A DNA stretch of 64,000 nt from Paracoccus litorisediminis (lineage in GTDB: Bacteria > Pseudomonadota > Alphaproteobacteria > Rhodobacterales > Rhodobacteraceae), in NCBI RefSeq assembly GCF_009711205.1, contig NZ_WMIG01000006.1:1-64000 (forward strand). Reading direction: 5' to 3'. Position 1 is the stretch's first letter, and every line of letters starts with the position of its first letter. The position numbers and the translations under genes are program-made. The notes below the pieces were generated by a model, which saw only the letters and a program-made list of their open reading frames with translations, ran no database searches and had not been told where the DNA came from. Of this stretch, positions 55,183 to 64,000 are shown in pieces.

Positions 55183-56355
55183 TCAGATCGCGAATGGTGG
55201 CTCGAATGTGGTGCCGTCAAAGAACGCGTCGCGACGCAGAATCATCTGCCCACGCTCGGCCGGGACATGCAGGTCCGTGGCCAGCGCGCCCTCCAGCCGG
55301 GCCGAAGCGCCGGGCAGCTCGGCCCCGGCCTCGCGCAGGTGCTGGCGATAAAGGTCGGTGCGATAAACCGCCATGGCGCGGCGCATCGCCTCGGCAGGGT
55401 CGCGGCCATGCCGACGCGCGATCCGGTCGGCAAAGAAGGCGGCAAGGCTGCGCCAAGGATAGCTGGCCGATCCCGCATTGAACGCGATAAAGCCGGGCAC
55501 GTCGCGCATTTCGCCCATGGGCGAGACCATCATCCGCCCGGTCAGGCCGCGTTCGGCCAGTTCCGAAGGCAGTTTCAGATATTCGGGACGGGAAAGGATC
55601 TCGGCCGCACTGCCGCGATGTTCGGGCATGTCCAGCCAGCGCCCGGCACGCCAGATCGCCCGCATCAGGCGACCGGTCAGGTCCGGCTGACCCTCGACAA
55701 AGGCATGGTTCAGCACCAGCCCCTTTTCCGGCGGGGCCGCCCAGATTGCGATGCCAGGCAAGATCAGCGAGGCAATGCCATTTTCCACCGCGAAGGATGC
55801 CCAGGGCTCACCCACGCAGAACAGGTCGACCTCGCCTGCCGCCATGGCCTCGGCCATGTTTGGCGGTGGGACGGTCACGACCGAAATATCGTCGCCGAAG
55901 CCGGAATGGTGCAGCCAGTGGCGCACCAACTCGTGCTGGGTCGAAAACAGGAAGGGCACGCCGATGCGCAAGGGTTTGTTCACTGCGGCGCGCAGGGCGC
56001 GACCTGCGGCCATGGCATCGGAAAAGGCAAAATCATGGCCACCGAGACGCAAAGCCTCGGCCAGTTCGGGGCTGACGGCAATCGCCTGACCGCCCTGCGA
56101 CAGCACCATGACCAGATCGCTGGGCGGCAGGGCCGGACCAAGCCCCATCGCTTGTGCGACGGGCATGGGGGCCAGCATATGGGCGGCCTCGATCAGACCC
56201 GCGCCCAGCATGTCGCGGCTTTGCGCCCATGAGTTCAGGCGGATCAGGTCCAGCGACAGGCCTTCCTCGGATGCAAAGCCCAGCTCCTGCGCCACGATCA
56301 GCGGGGCCGCGTCGATCAGCGGCAGATAGCCCAGTCGGATCGGCGTCAGCGGCAT
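55183..56355 (-). CDS. nasS: Nitrate sensor protein NasS
   Basis: Cytoplasmic nitrate-binding protein, related to the transport receptor NrtA but without signal peptide, that holds NasT inactive when nitrate is absent. 390 residues. Typical parts are RLGYLPLIDAAPLIVAQELG (about 7-26), EVDLFCVGEPWASFAVENG (about 176-194) and FEPPFAI at the C-terminus. The ATG overlaps the end of nasT by ten bases, consistent with co-expression of the NasS-NasT pair. Confidence 0.92.
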   Translation of the reverse strand: MPLTPIRLGYLPLIDAAPLIVAQELGFASEEGLSLDLIRLNSWAQSRDMLGAGLIEAAHMLAPMPVAQAMGLGPALPPSDLVMVLSQGGQAIAVSPELAEALRLGGHDFAFSDAMAAGRALRAAVNKPLRIGVPFLFSTQHELVRHWLHHSGFGDDISVVTVPPPNMAEAMAAGEVDLFCVGEPWASFAVENGIASLILPGIAIWAAPPEKGLVLNHAFVEGQPDLTGRLMRAIWRAGRWLDMPEHRGSAAEILSRPEYLKLPSELAERGLTGRMMVSPMGEMRDVPGFIAFNAGSASYPWRSLAAFFADRIARRHGRDPAEAMRRAMAVYRTDLYRQHLREAGAELPGASARLEGALATDLHVPAERGQMILRRDAFFDGTTFEPPFAI

Positions 56356-56936
56356 GACAGAAGCCCCGCCGCCATCACCAGTTGTTGGGCAATGTCGCCC
56401 ATGCGCTTGCCCTGATCCATCGCCGTCTTGCGCAGCAGCGCATAGGCGGCCTCTTCGTCGATGTCGCGGGCCTTCATCAGGATGGCCTTGGCGCGGTCGA
56501 TCAACTTGCGTTCCTCAAGGGCGGCACGGGTCGCGGCCAGTTCGGCCCGCATGCGCTGGAACATGTGGAACCGCGCGATGGCCGCATCCAGCACCGGCTT
56601 GATCCGGTCCTGCCGCAGCCCGTCCACAACATAGGCCGAGATGCCGGCCTCGATCGCGGCGCGGGTCAGCCCTTCGTCCGAGCGGTCGACGAACATCGCC
56701 ACCGGTCGTTCAGTCGGGCTTGAGGCCAGCGCCAGATCCTCAAGCATGTCGCGCGATGGGTTGGCCAGATCGATCAGCACGATATCGGGGTGAAACTCGG
56801 CGATATGGCGGGCAAGGCCCGCGACCTCGGCCAGCACACGGATGTCATGGTCTCCGGCCTCGCGCAGCCCATCGACGATGGTTTCGGCACGCAGGGCATC
56901 CTCTTCGATGACGATGATCGACAGGCGTTTTTCCAT
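56346..56936 (-). CDS. nasT: Nitrate response regulator and antiterminator NasT
   Basis: RNA-binding antiterminator, 196 residues. A receiver-like domain covers about 5-120 (IVIEEDALRAETI, IVLIDLANPSRDMLED) and a C-terminal ANTAR domain about 135-190 (LEERKLIDRAKAILMKARDI, then EEAAYALLRKTAMDQGKRMG). In the known system it binds a two-hairpin leader RNA upstream of nasA when released by NasS. Start ATG 56936; an extension to 56972 lacks features. Confidence 0.93.
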   Translation of the reverse strand: MEKRLSIIVIEEDALRAETIVDGLREAGDHDIRVLAEVAGLARHIAEFHPDIVLIDLANPSRDMLEDLALASSPTERPVAMFVDRSDEGLTRAAIEAGISAYVVDGLRQDRIKPVLDAAIARFHMFQRMRAELAATRAALEERKLIDRAKAILMKARDIDEEAAYALLRKTAMDQGKRMGDIAQQLVMAAGLLSCR

Positions 56937-56986
56937 GATCCCTTCCGCCGCTTCCTGCGGCCCAGATCGCATCGGATGAGGCCGTC

Positions 56987-57001
56987 AGCAATGCTGCGCC
57001 C
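56987..57001 (-). promoter_or_regulatory. Candidate sigma-54 promoter upstream of nasT
   Basis: Minus strand GGGCGCAGCATTGCT has GG-N10-GC spacing and a full TTGCT -12 element, about 50 bases before the nasT start. The -24 element is poor beyond the GG. An imperfect upstream dyad TGTGC/GCACA (57027-57054) could be an activator site. Nitrogen control by NtrC is known for nas genes; this site is a guess. Confidence 0.3.
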
Positions 57002-57216
57002 GTCACATCCGCAAATATCACCCGTCTGTGCCGAAGTTTCACGCAGACCGCACAAACATTAGCCAGAATCCCGGTCACTATACCAAGGTCTAGAAAGACA
57101 AGGATCGCGAAATACGGCGCATTAATATTCAAGCTCTCCCAAACGGGATCGGGAACACCCACAAGTTGTAAACCGAAAAACCTCGCGCCAGACGGATCGC
57201 AAGGAAAGGCTACAGG

Positions 57217-58125
57217 ATGAGTGCTCAGCTTCAGTCGATGGAACGAGGCGTCAAGACCATGGATTCGCTGGGATGCGCCACCACGGCCCTGTCCGCCGAT
57301 CATGTGCTTTGCACCGGCGATATCGTCTTTCGCCGCAAGGCCGCGCCGGGACTGCATCGCAGCACGGTCGCGACGCCCGCGCAGGAGCGTGGGTTGCTGG
57401 TCGGAATCTCGCTGGCCGATGGCCATCGCCGCAAGGGCGGTGAAGGGGGGCGGGTACAGGACCGGCTGTTCGACCGGGGCGACATCTATATCCGCGACTT
57501 CGACAGCGATTACGCCGCGACAATGGACGGCCATTTCGATTTCTTTCTGATCGAGCTGTCGCGCAATTTCATCGAGGATGCCGAGCGGATCAGCGCCCGC
57601 GGCAAGGGTCAAACCCTGTCGCGCGTTCAGGGCCGCGAGGACCAGATCCTGCGCCATCTGGCTCAGGCCCTGTTGCCCGCGCTGGCCGCGCCCGAGTCCT
57701 TTGATCCGCTGTTCATTGAGCAGCTGGCGACCACAATCGGTGCACATTTGCTGCACCAATATCGAACGGATGGCGGTTCGGATAGCGACCGGCTTTGCGC
57801 GCTGGCCCCGGTGATGATCCGCCGCGCGCAGGATATGCTGATGTCAGGCGAGGGGGACAAGGTCTCGATCGCCGATATTGCCGAGGCGCTGAACCTGTCC
57901 CGCCACGGCTTTTTCCGCGCCTTTCGCGACTCTACCGGGGTGACGCCCTATCAATGGCTGCTGAACCAGCGCATCGAACGCGCCCGTCGGTTGCTGGCCA
58001 CCACGGACCTGTCGCTGGTCGAGGTCGCCCTGACCTGCGGCTTCTCGGATCAGAGCCATTTCACCCGCGTCTTTGGCCGCATAGAGGGCATGTCGCCGGG
58101 GCGCTGGCGCGACCGCGTGCGGTAA
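57217..58125 (+). CDS. AraC-family transcriptional regulator
   Basis: 302-residue regulator. The N-terminal about 190 residues resemble the AraC-binding-like domain found in many alphaproteobacterial regulators (IYIRDFDSDYAATMDG near 92-107). The C-terminal DNA-binding domain has VSIADIAEALNLSRHGFFRA (about 216-235) and LVEVALTCGFSDQSHFTRVF (about 265-284), then GMSPGRWRDRVR. It is divergent from nasT and upstream of the RTX gene. Target unknown. ATG 57217 follows AAGGAAAGGC. It is not part of the nas system as described. Confidence 0.85.
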   Translation: MSAQLQSMERGVKTMDSLGCATTALSADHVLCTGDIVFRRKAAPGLHRSTVATPAQERGLLVGISLADGHRRKGGEGGRVQDRLFDRGDIYIRDFDSDYAATMDGHFDFFLIELSRNFIEDAERISARGKGQTLSRVQGREDQILRHLAQALLPALAAPESFDPLFIEQLATTIGAHLLHQYRTDGGSDSDRLCALAPVMIRRAQDMLMSGEGDKVSIADIAEALNLSRHGFFRAFRDSTGVTPYQWLLNQRIERARRLLATTDLSLVEVALTCGFSDQSHFTRVFGRIEGMSPGRWRDRVR

Positions 58126-58303
58126 GAGACGGCGTCGTTAACTATCTGTTAACAAATCCCGTTGACGAGATCATCGGCTTCCGCCATCAGCGAATTTGTG
58201 TCGACAAAAGATGCATGGGCGCTGGCTGGGAATTTCCCCCGATCGCCACCATGCCTCCGCGTGACGAGTGTTCGTTTTTAACGATTGCAATGGAGATTGG
58301 GCG

Positions 58304-59437
58304 ATGGCCGTTTTCGACGCTTACGTAGGTATGAGGATGTGGGGTGTCGGCACGTCTTACGGGACTGTCACTTGGGCAGGTTATGACGCGATCGTCATTC
58401 AGGTCGGTTCCCATACTTATGAGTATTATGGAAATTTCAGCTATGATTCCTATGGAAACGTCTATGGGACGTTGACTGGTTATGCCGAATATTACGGCAA
58501 TACTCTGCTTGGAGAGGCTTACAATTTCTCAGTCGATGCGGCGACGGCCTTCGATGCGATCAATGCCGGAAATGCCGATGGGCTGATCGCCTATATCGCG
58601 CGCGGGTCGGATATCGTCTATGGCTCGGACTATGCCGACAACATCGCGGGCTTTGGCGGGAACGACGCCCTGATCGGCTATGCCGGGAATGACCTGATCT
58701 ATGGCGGCGCTGGCAATGACTCGATTTCGGGTGGCGCTGGCAACGACCGGATGTATGGCGGGTCGGGCAACGACGAATTCTACATCCTCGACGGTTCGGA
58801 CAACGTCACCGAATATGCCAATGAGGGCACTGACCGGGCGCAGATTTCGGTCAATTACACGCTGACGGCGAATGTCGAAAACCTTGCCATGAATGGCAGC
58901 GGCAACCTGTCGGGCACCGGAAACGGCCTTGCGAATGCCATGACCGGCAATGCGGGCAACAACCGTCTGAATGGTGCAGCGGGCAATGACAATATCAACG
59001 GTGGCAGCGGCAACGACGTGCTGCTGGGCGAGATCGGCAACGATATCCTGAACGGAGCCGCGGGCGCGGACCGTCTGATCGGTGGGGCCGGGGCAGACCG
59101 GATGGCCGGCGGTGCCGGGGCGGATACCTTCGTCTTTACCGCAAGGACCGAGTCGACCGTTGCCTCGGGCGGGCGCGATATCATCACCGATTTCAGCCGC
59201 AGCCAGCATGATCGCATCGACCTGAGCGCGATCGACGCCAATACGAACCGCACGGGCGAACAGGCCTTTACCTATATCGGCAATGCCGGGTTTACGGGTC
59301 AGGCGGGTCAGGTCTCGGCGCGGGCGGTCAGCGGCGGTACGCTGATTTCGGGCGATGTGAACGGGGACCGGGTGGCGGATTTCTCGATCCTGCTCGACGA
59401 TCGGATGACGCTTTCGGCCAGCGACTTCATCCTGTGA
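58304..59437 (+). CDS. RTX-repeat calcium-binding protein, probable type I secretion substrate
   Basis: 377 residues. An N-terminal domain of about 100 residues is rich in Gly, Tyr and Ser (YGNFSYDSYGNVYGTLTGY) and unrecognised. About a dozen GGxGND-type nonapeptide repeats follow in two blocks (about 118-160, and 205-270, e.g. GGAGNDSISGGAGNDRM), then a C-terminal segment with DIITDFSRSQHDRIDLS and VADFSILLDD, typical of secretion-competent RTX proteins. No signal peptide, as expected for type I export. No HlyB/HlyD genes in the window. ATG 58304 is preferred over GTG 58268. Confidence 0.88.
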   Translation: MAVFDAYVGMRMWGVGTSYGTVTWAGYDAIVIQVGSHTYEYYGNFSYDSYGNVYGTLTGYAEYYGNTLLGEAYNFSVDAATAFDAINAGNADGLIAYIARGSDIVYGSDYADNIAGFGGNDALIGYAGNDLIYGGAGNDSISGGAGNDRMYGGSGNDEFYILDGSDNVTEYANEGTDRAQISVNYTLTANVENLAMNGSGNLSGTGNGLANAMTGNAGNNRLNGAAGNDNINGGSGNDVLLGEIGNDILNGAAGADRLIGGAGADRMAGGAGADTFVFTARTESTVASGGRDIITDFSRSQHDRIDLSAIDANTNRTGEQAFTYIGNAGFTGQAGQVSARAVSGGTLISGDVNGDRVADFSILLDDRMTLSASDFIL

Positions 59438-59445
59438 ACGGATTG

Positions 59446-59469
59446 CGGCGCGCCAAGGCGCGCCGTTTT
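59446..59469 (+). terminator. Terminator after the RTX gene
   Basis: CGGCGCGCC (59446-59454) and GGCGCGCCG (59457-59465) form a GC-rich stem (effective loop CCAAGG) followed by TTTT. It lies eight bases past the stop codon. Confidence 0.85.
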
Positions 59470-59684
59470 CCTGCGCGACGATCGTGAAACGCGCAGCACG
59501 AGCTTGCAAGATCGAGGGGGTGATCCGGGGCTAGGGTCAGCGGCAAGTTACGATTGCGCCCCGCAATGTCTTCTCGGGCCGTCAGGCTACTGCAATCCGG
59601 CGGACGGCCGGGGCAGGGGCGCTTTTCGTGGCGAACGGGGACGGCTTTTGGCCGCCCCCATGTCACTGAAAACGGAGCCTGACC

Positions 59685-60509
59685 ATGAGCTACATCACCA
59701 CCTCGGACGGCGTGCAGATCTTTTACAAGGATCAGGGGCAGGGCCGTCCCATCCTGTTCTCGCATGGCTGGCCGCTCAGCGCCGATGCCTGGGAAACGCA
59801 GATGCTGTTCTTTGGTCAGAAGGGCTACCGCGTCATCGCCCATGACCGGCGCAGCCATGGCCGCTCGCAGCAGGTCTGGGATGGCAACAACATGGACCGC
59901 TATGCGGACGATCTGCACGACCTGATCGAGGCGCTGGATCTGAAGGACGCGATCCTGATCGGTCACTCCACCGGCGGCGGTGAGGTTGCGCATTACCTTG
60001 GCCGCCATGGCACCGCCCGTGTCGCGGCCGTCGTGCTGGCAGGCGCGGTTCCGCCGCTGATGGCAAAAACCGAGGCCAACCCCGAGGGCCTGCCGATCGA
60101 CGTCTTCGACAGCATTCGCGCGGGCGTGGCCAGCAACCGCTCGCAGTTCTTCAAGGATCTGGCGGTGCCGTTCTACAGCCACAACCGCGAAGGGGCGACG
60201 GTCAGTCAGGGCCTGCAGGACGCCTTCTGGCTGCAGGGCATGGCCGGGGGGATCAAGGGCCTGTACGATTGCATCCACGAATTTTCGGAAGTCGACTACA
60301 CTGACGACCTGAAAAAGATCGACGTCCCGGTCCTGTTCATCCACGGCGACGACGACCAGATCGTGCCCATTGGTGCCGCGGCGGAAAAGGCGGTGAAGCT
60401 GACCGCCAAGGGCACGCTGAAAGTCTATCCCGGCGGCTCGCATGGGCTGGCCGAGACCGAGCCTGAACAGTTCAACCACGACGTGCTGGCCTTCATTTCC
60501 TCGCTTTGA
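59685..60509 (+). CDS. Alpha/beta hydrolase, non-heme chloroperoxidase-like
   Basis: 274-residue alpha/beta hydrolase. The nucleophile elbow GHSTGGGEV (Ser 95), the acid in [11 protein letters not shown] (about 224) and the catalytic His in [10 protein letters not shown] (about 253) form the triad. The GHSTGGGEV elbow and HGDDDQIVP are hallmarks of the bacterial non-heme haloperoxidase/perhydrolase group, so in the cell it may act as an esterase or perhydrolase. First gene of an apparent four-gene operon; 26 bases to the next start. Confidence 0.9.
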   Translation: MSYITTSDGVQIFYKDQGQGRPILFSHGWPLSADAWETQMLFFGQKGYRVIAHDRRSHGRSQQVWDGNNMDRYADDLHDLIEALDLKDAILIGHSTGGGEVAHYLGRHGTARVAAVVLAGAVPPLMAKTEANPEGLPIDVFDSIRAGVASNRSQFFKDLAVPFYSHNREGATVSQGLQDAFWLQGMAGGIKGLYDCIHEFSEVDYTDDLKKIDVPVLFIHGDDDQIVPIGAAAEKAVKLTAKGTLKVYPGGSHGLAETEPEQFNHDVLAFISSL

Positions 60510-60535
60510 TCCGCCGAACCCAAGGGAGCATCGCA

Positions 60536-61237
60536 ATGAACGACAAGCTTGAACTGCTGACCCCCGAAAACTGCCAGATGATCTTTATCGATCATCAGCC
60601 GCAAATGGCCTTCGGGGTGCAGTCGATCGACCGGCAGGTGCTGAAGAACAACACCGTCGCGCTGGCCAAGGCCGCCAAGATCTTCAACATCCCGACCACC
60701 CTCACCACGGTCGAGACCGAAGCCTTTTCCGGCCACACCTATCCCGAGCTTCTGGAGGTCTTTCCCGATCATCCGCTGCTTGAGCGCAGCTCGATGAACT
60801 CATGGGACGACCAGAAAGTGCGCGATGCGCTGGAACAGGCGGGGCGGCGCAAGGTCGTGGTCTCGGGGCTTTGGACCGAGGTCTGCAACAACACCTTCGC
60901 GCTGTCGGCCATGCTTGAGGGCGGATACGAGATCTACATGGTCGCCGATGCCTCGGGCGGGACCTCGCGCGAGGCGCATGACTATTCGATGCAGCGCATG
61001 ATTCAGGCGGGGGTGGTCCCGATGACATGGCAGCAGGTGCTGCTGGAATGGCAGCGCGACTGGGCACGGCGCGATACCTATGATGCGGTGATGGCGCTGG
61101 TCCGCGAACATTCCGGGGCCTACGGCATGGGTGTCGATTACGCCTATACCATGGTCCACAAGGCCCCCGAGCGCGTGGCCCATGGCCCGCGCCTTGCTCC
61201 GGTGCCGGCCGCGCTGTCGCCTCAGGCCGCCGAGTAA
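60536..61237 (+). CDS. Isochorismatase-family hydrolase (YcaC-like)
   Basis: 233-residue cysteine hydrolase. The family Asp is in MIFIDHQPQM (about 15-24) and the nucleophile Cys in SGLWTEVCNN (Cys 117) with the preceding turn typical of the YcaC group. The active-site lysine is not placed with confidence. Compared with typical YcaC (about 208) it has an extra C-terminal tail. Start ATG 60536 with GGGAG. It follows the chloroperoxidase-like gene closely, so both probably process a related substrate. Substrate unknown. Confidence 0.88.
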   Translation: MNDKLELLTPENCQMIFIDHQPQMAFGVQSIDRQVLKNNTVALAKAAKIFNIPTTLTTVETEAFSGHTYPELLEVFPDHPLLERSSMNSWDDQKVRDALEQAGRRKVVVSGLWTEVCNNTFALSAMLEGGYEIYMVADASGGTSREAHDYSMQRMIQAGVVPMTWQQVLLEWQRDWARRDTYDAVMALVREHSGAYGMGVDYAYTMVHKAPERVAHGPRLAPVPAALSPQAAE

Positions 61238-61245
61238 CCGGTTAC

Positions 61246-61284
61246 GCCGCGCCCGGCTTCCCCAAGCCTTCCGCCGGGCGCGGC
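61246..61284 (+). other. Long hairpin between hydrolase and amidohydrolase genes
   Basis: GCCGCGCCCGGC (61246-61257) pairs perfectly with GCCGGGCGCGGC (61273-61284), a twelve-base stem with a fifteen-base loop. No T-run follows, so read-through is likely; it may tune expression of the downstream amidohydrolase. Confidence 0.55.
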
Positions 61285-61311
61285 GCCCAACTTATCGATG
61301 AAAGCGCAAGC

Positions 61312-63174
61312 ATGATTGACACGATCCTGACCGACGGCCGCATCACGACGCTTGATCCCGCCTGCCCCGAGGCCGAGGCGCTTGCCATCTCGGGTGGCCG
61401 GATTGCCGCGGTCGGAAGCAATCGCGACATCATGCGGCTGAAGGGCGATCAGACGCAGGTCATCGAACTGGCCGGGCGACGGGTCATTCCGGGCTTGAAC
61501 GACAGCCATACCCACCTGATCCGGGGCGGTCTTAGCTACAACATGGAGCTGCGCTGGGAAAATGTGCCGTCGCTGGCCGATGCCTTGCGGATGCTGCGCG
61601 AGCAGGCCGCGCGCACGCCTGCGCCGCAATGGGTGCGGGTGATCGGCGGCTGGTCCGAATTCCAGTTTGCCGAACGCCGCATGCCCAGCCTGGACGAAAT
61701 CAACGCCGCCGCGCCTGACACGCCGGTGTTTGTCCTGCATCTTTACGCCCGGGCGCTTCTGAACCGGGCGGCGTTGCGGGTGCTGGGCATCGGCCCCGAC
61801 ACCCCGAACCCGCCCGGCGGTGTGATCGAACGTGACGCGCGTGGCAATCCGACCGGGATGCTGCTGGCCAAACCCTCGGCGCTGATCCTTTACTCGACGC
61901 TGGCGCAGGGACCAAAGCTGCCACTTCAGGACCAGATCAACTCGACCCGGCACTTCATGCGAGAGCTGAGCCGTCTGGGCATCACCAGCGTCATCGACGC
62001 GGGCGGCGGCGGCCAGAACTATCCCGAGGATTACGAGGTCATCCGTCATCTGGACAGTTCCGGCCAGTTGACCCTGCGGCTGGCCTATAACCTGTTCGCG
62101 CAAAAGCCGGGCAGCGAGCTGTCCGATTACGAACGCTGGATCGCGATGACCGAACCGGGCGCAGGTTCCGACCTGCTGCGGATGAACGGCGCGGGCGAGA
62201 ACCTGACATGGTCCGCCGCCGATTTTGAAAATTTCCTTGAACCCCGCCCCGAACCCGGCCCCCATATGGAGGCCGAGCTGGAGCGCATCGTCGAATTGCT
62301 GGCGACGAACGGCTGGCCCTTCCGCATCCATGCCACCTATGACGAGACGATCGACCGCTTCCTGACGGTGTTTGAGCGGGTGAACGGGCGCACGCCCTTT
62401 CACCAGCGCTTCATCATCGACCATGCCGAAACCATCACCCCCCGCAATATCGAGCGCATCCGCGCCCTTGGCGGCGGCATCGCCATCCAGCACCGCATGG
62501 CCTTTCAGGGCGAGTACTTCGCCGCCCGCTACGGCATCGAGGCTGCCCGCGCCACGCCGCCCGTGGCCCGCATGCTGGCCGACGGTGTGCCGGTCGGCGG
62601 CGGCACCGACGCGACCCGCGTGGCGTCCTACGATCCATGGGTGGCGCTGCACTGGCTGACCACAGGGCGCAGTCTGGGCGGATTGCAGATGACCGAGGAA
62701 AGCGCGCTGCTGGACCGGGAAACCGCCCTAAGGATCTGGACCGAGGGCTCAAGCTGGTTTTCCGGAGAATCTGGCGAAAAAGGCCGACTTGTCAAAGGCT
62801 TTCATGCCGATCTTGCAGTTCTTTCCACGGACTACATGCGCGTGCCCGACGACCAAATCCGCGGCATCCGCTCGGTCCTGACCATGCTGGCGGGCAAGGT
62901 GGTTTACGGCGAGGGTGGTTTTGCGGGCCTGGCCCCGCCACTGCCCCCTGCCAGTCCGGATTGGAGCCCGGTGGGACACCTTCCCAGCCCCGGCCAGCGT
63001 CCCGCAGCAATGGCCGCGCCGGGCGACTGCGACATCCCGTCATGCCATTCAGACTGCCGGAATGCTTGCGCTCTTCATGCTCACGACCATAGCATTGCCT
63101 GGAACAACAAGGTGCCTGTCCGCCACGCTGGTCGGTTCTGGGGCGCCTTGGGTTGCTCGTGTTTTGCGATCTGA
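61312..63174 (+). CDS. YtcJ-like metal-dependent amidohydrolase
   Basis: 620-residue member of the amidohydrolase superfamily (COG1574-like). The metal-binding HxH is in [11 protein letters not shown] (about 63-73), further His positions lie in FRIHATYDE and IIDHAETIT (about 340-385), and the terminal Asp is in GGGTDATR (about 424-431). The C-terminal about 70 residues form an unusual Cys/His-rich tail ([30 protein letters not shown]), possibly a metal site. No signal peptide. Substrate unknown. ATG 61312; reads into the MFS gene after 17 bases. Confidence 0.85.
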   Translation: MIDTILTDGRITTLDPACPEAEALAISGGRIAAVGSNRDIMRLKGDQTQVIELAGRRVIPGLNDSHTHLIRGGLSYNMELRWENVPSLADALRMLREQAARTPAPQWVRVIGGWSEFQFAERRMPSLDEINAAAPDTPVFVLHLYARALLNRAALRVLGIGPDTPNPPGGVIERDARGNPTGMLLAKPSALILYSTLAQGPKLPLQDQINSTRHFMRELSRLGITSVIDAGGGGQNYPEDYEVIRHLDSSGQLTLRLAYNLFAQKPGSELSDYERWIAMTEPGAGSDLLRMNGAGENLTWSAADFENFLEPRPEPGPHMEAELERIVELLATNGWPFRIHATYDETIDRFLTVFERVNGRTPFHQRFIIDHAETITPRNIERIRALGGGIAIQHRMAFQGEYFAARYGIEAARATPPVARMLADGVPVGGGTDATRVASYDPWVALHWLTTGRSLGGLQMTEESALLDRETALRIWTEGSSWFSGESGEKGRLVKGFHADLAVLSTDYMRVPDDQIRGIRSVLTMLAGKVVYGEGGFAGLAPPLPPASPDWSPVGHLPSPGQRPAAMAAPGDCDIPSCHSDCRNACALHAHDHSIAWNNKVPVRHAGRFWGALGCSCFAI

Positions 63175-63191
63175 CGAAAGGGCGGGTGGGC

Positions 63192-64000
63192 ATGCAGGAA
63201 ATCCCGAAACTCGTGGCGCAGAACCAGCAATCAGCCTGGAGTCCGCTGCGGCACAAGGCCTTTGCGCTGCTTTGGACGGCGACACTGATCTCGAATATCG
63301 GGACATGGATGAACGATGTCGGCTCGGGCTGGCTGATGACAGAGCTTAGCCCGTCGCCGGGCATGGTGGCGCTGGTCTCGGCCACGACCACCGTTCCGGT
63401 GTTTCTGTTCGTGCTGCTGGCAGGCGCGCTGGCCGACCGCGTCGACAAGCGGCGCTACCTGATCACGGTCAACATTCTGCTGGGCATGGTCGTCACGCTG
63501 ATGGCGCTGGTCACGATGTGGGGGCGGATGACGCCACAGCTTCTGCTGGTCTTTACCTTTGTGGTCGGCACCGGGGCGGCCTTCATCGCGCCGGCATGGC
63601 AATCGATAGTGCCCGCGCTGGTCCCGCGCGAGACGCTGTCGCCGGCGGTGGCGCTGAATTCGCTGGGGGTGAATATCAGCCGTGCCATCGGTCCGGCGCT
63701 GGCCGGGCTGCTCATCACCGCCGTCGGACTGTCTGCGCCGTTCTTTGTGAACGCAGCCAGTACAATCGTCATCGTCACGGCGCTGATCCTGTGGAAACCG
63801 CCCCCGGCCGAGCCTTCGCGCCTGCCGCCCGAGCCGATCTTTGGCGCCATGCTGACCGGCTTCCGCCACGCGCTGCATAATGACGCGCTCAAGGCGACGT
63901 TGCTGCGATCCTTTGCCTTCTTCAGTTTCGCCAGCGCCTATTGGGCCCTCGTGCCGCTGCTGGCGCGCGGCGTCCCGGGCGGAGGGGCCACGCTTTACGG
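63192..64000 (+). CDS. MFS transporter (3' end beyond window)
   Basis: The first 269 codons of a major facilitator protein, EntS/MFS_3-like. TM segments begin at HKAFALLWTATLISNIG (about 22-38). The ADRVDKRRYL loop (about 83-92) is the family A motif between helices 2 and 3. VALNSLGVNISRAIGPALAG (about 153-172) is characteristic of the EntS-like group. ATG 63192 lies 17 bases after the amidohydrolase stop with a GGGTGGG site, so it is co-transcribed. It could export a product of the neighbouring hydrolases. Truncated by the window end, with no stop seen. Confidence 0.85.
   Translation, partial: MQEIPKLVAQNQQSAWSPLRHKAFALLWTATLISNIGTWMNDVGSGWLMTELSPSPGMVALVSATTTVPVFLFVLLAGALADRVDKRRYLITVNILLGMVVTLMALVTMWGRMTPQLLLVFTFVVGTGAAFIAPAWQSIVPALVPRETLSPAVALNSLGVNISRAIGPALAGLLITAVGLSAPFFVNAASTIVIVTALILWKPPPAEPSRLPPEPIFGAMLTGFRHALHNDALKATLLRSFAFFSFASAYWALVPLLARGVPGGGATLY

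Overview
The window is a high-G+C chromosomal segment from an alphaproteobacterium, most likely a Paracoccus-like member of the Rhodobacteraceae. The main support is the gene order nasT-nasS-nasA-nasB-nasG-nasH-nasC, which is the assimilatory nitrate locus described in Paracoccus denitrificans. A GC-rich intergenic hairpin element typical of Rhodobacterales (about 13951-13996), the pcaQ/pcaDCHGB arrangement and the TRAP transporters agree with this. Genes are tightly packed with many 4-base ATGA overlaps. I see no rRNA, tRNA, insertion sequence, prophage or CRISPR array. The species assignment is inference.

Layout: 1-245 is the 3' part of minE. 242-8244 is an RpiR regulator divergent from a catabolic operon made of a three-part TRAP transporter, a glutamine-synthetase-like ligase, an aldehyde dehydrogenase and an iron-type alcohol dehydrogenase. 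8251-15335 encodes conversion of 4-hydroxybenzoate to 3-oxoadipate: pobA, an AraC-type pobR, pcaQ and divergent pcaDCHGB. A membrane protein of unknown function follows on the other strand. 16535-22387 is an aliphatic sulfonate operon, ssuD-(FAD/NAD(P)-binding protein)-ssuE-ssuA-ssuC-ssuB, closed by a strong terminator. 22606-31032 is a hydroxamate-siderophore uptake locus: TonB-dependent receptor, fhuD, fhuB, fhuC, an exporter-type ABC protein and a convergent siderophore-interacting reductase.

31273-38725 is mixed: two small ORFs, an O-antigen-ligase-like membrane protein, a PiT phosphate transporter, a lone TAXI-type TRAP receptor, and katG. 38820-44778 is a complete heme-uptake locus, hmuSTUV divergent from hmuR, bounded by terminators. 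44818-47380 holds a TPP-dependent enzyme divergent from a GntR-family regulator. 47405-56936 is the nas nitrate assimilation cluster on the minus strand, with a roughly 290-base leader before nasA that is a candidate target of the antiterminator NasT. 57217-59437 carries an AraC regulator and an RTX-repeat secreted protein. 59685-64000 is an apparent operon of a chloroperoxidase-like hydrolase, an isochorismatase-like hydrolase, a YtcJ-like amidohydrolase and an MFS transporter cut by the window end.

Taken together the segment is rich in nutrient scavenging (nitrate, sulfonates, phosphate, two iron sources) and in aromatic and amine or alcohol catabolism. Genuinely new biology is most likely in four places: the TRAP/ligase/dehydrogenase operon, the unassigned FAD protein inside the ssu operon, the exporter-fold ABC protein between fhuC and the siderophore reductase, and the hydrolase cluster at the right end. 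The conserved loci are well explained by known families.
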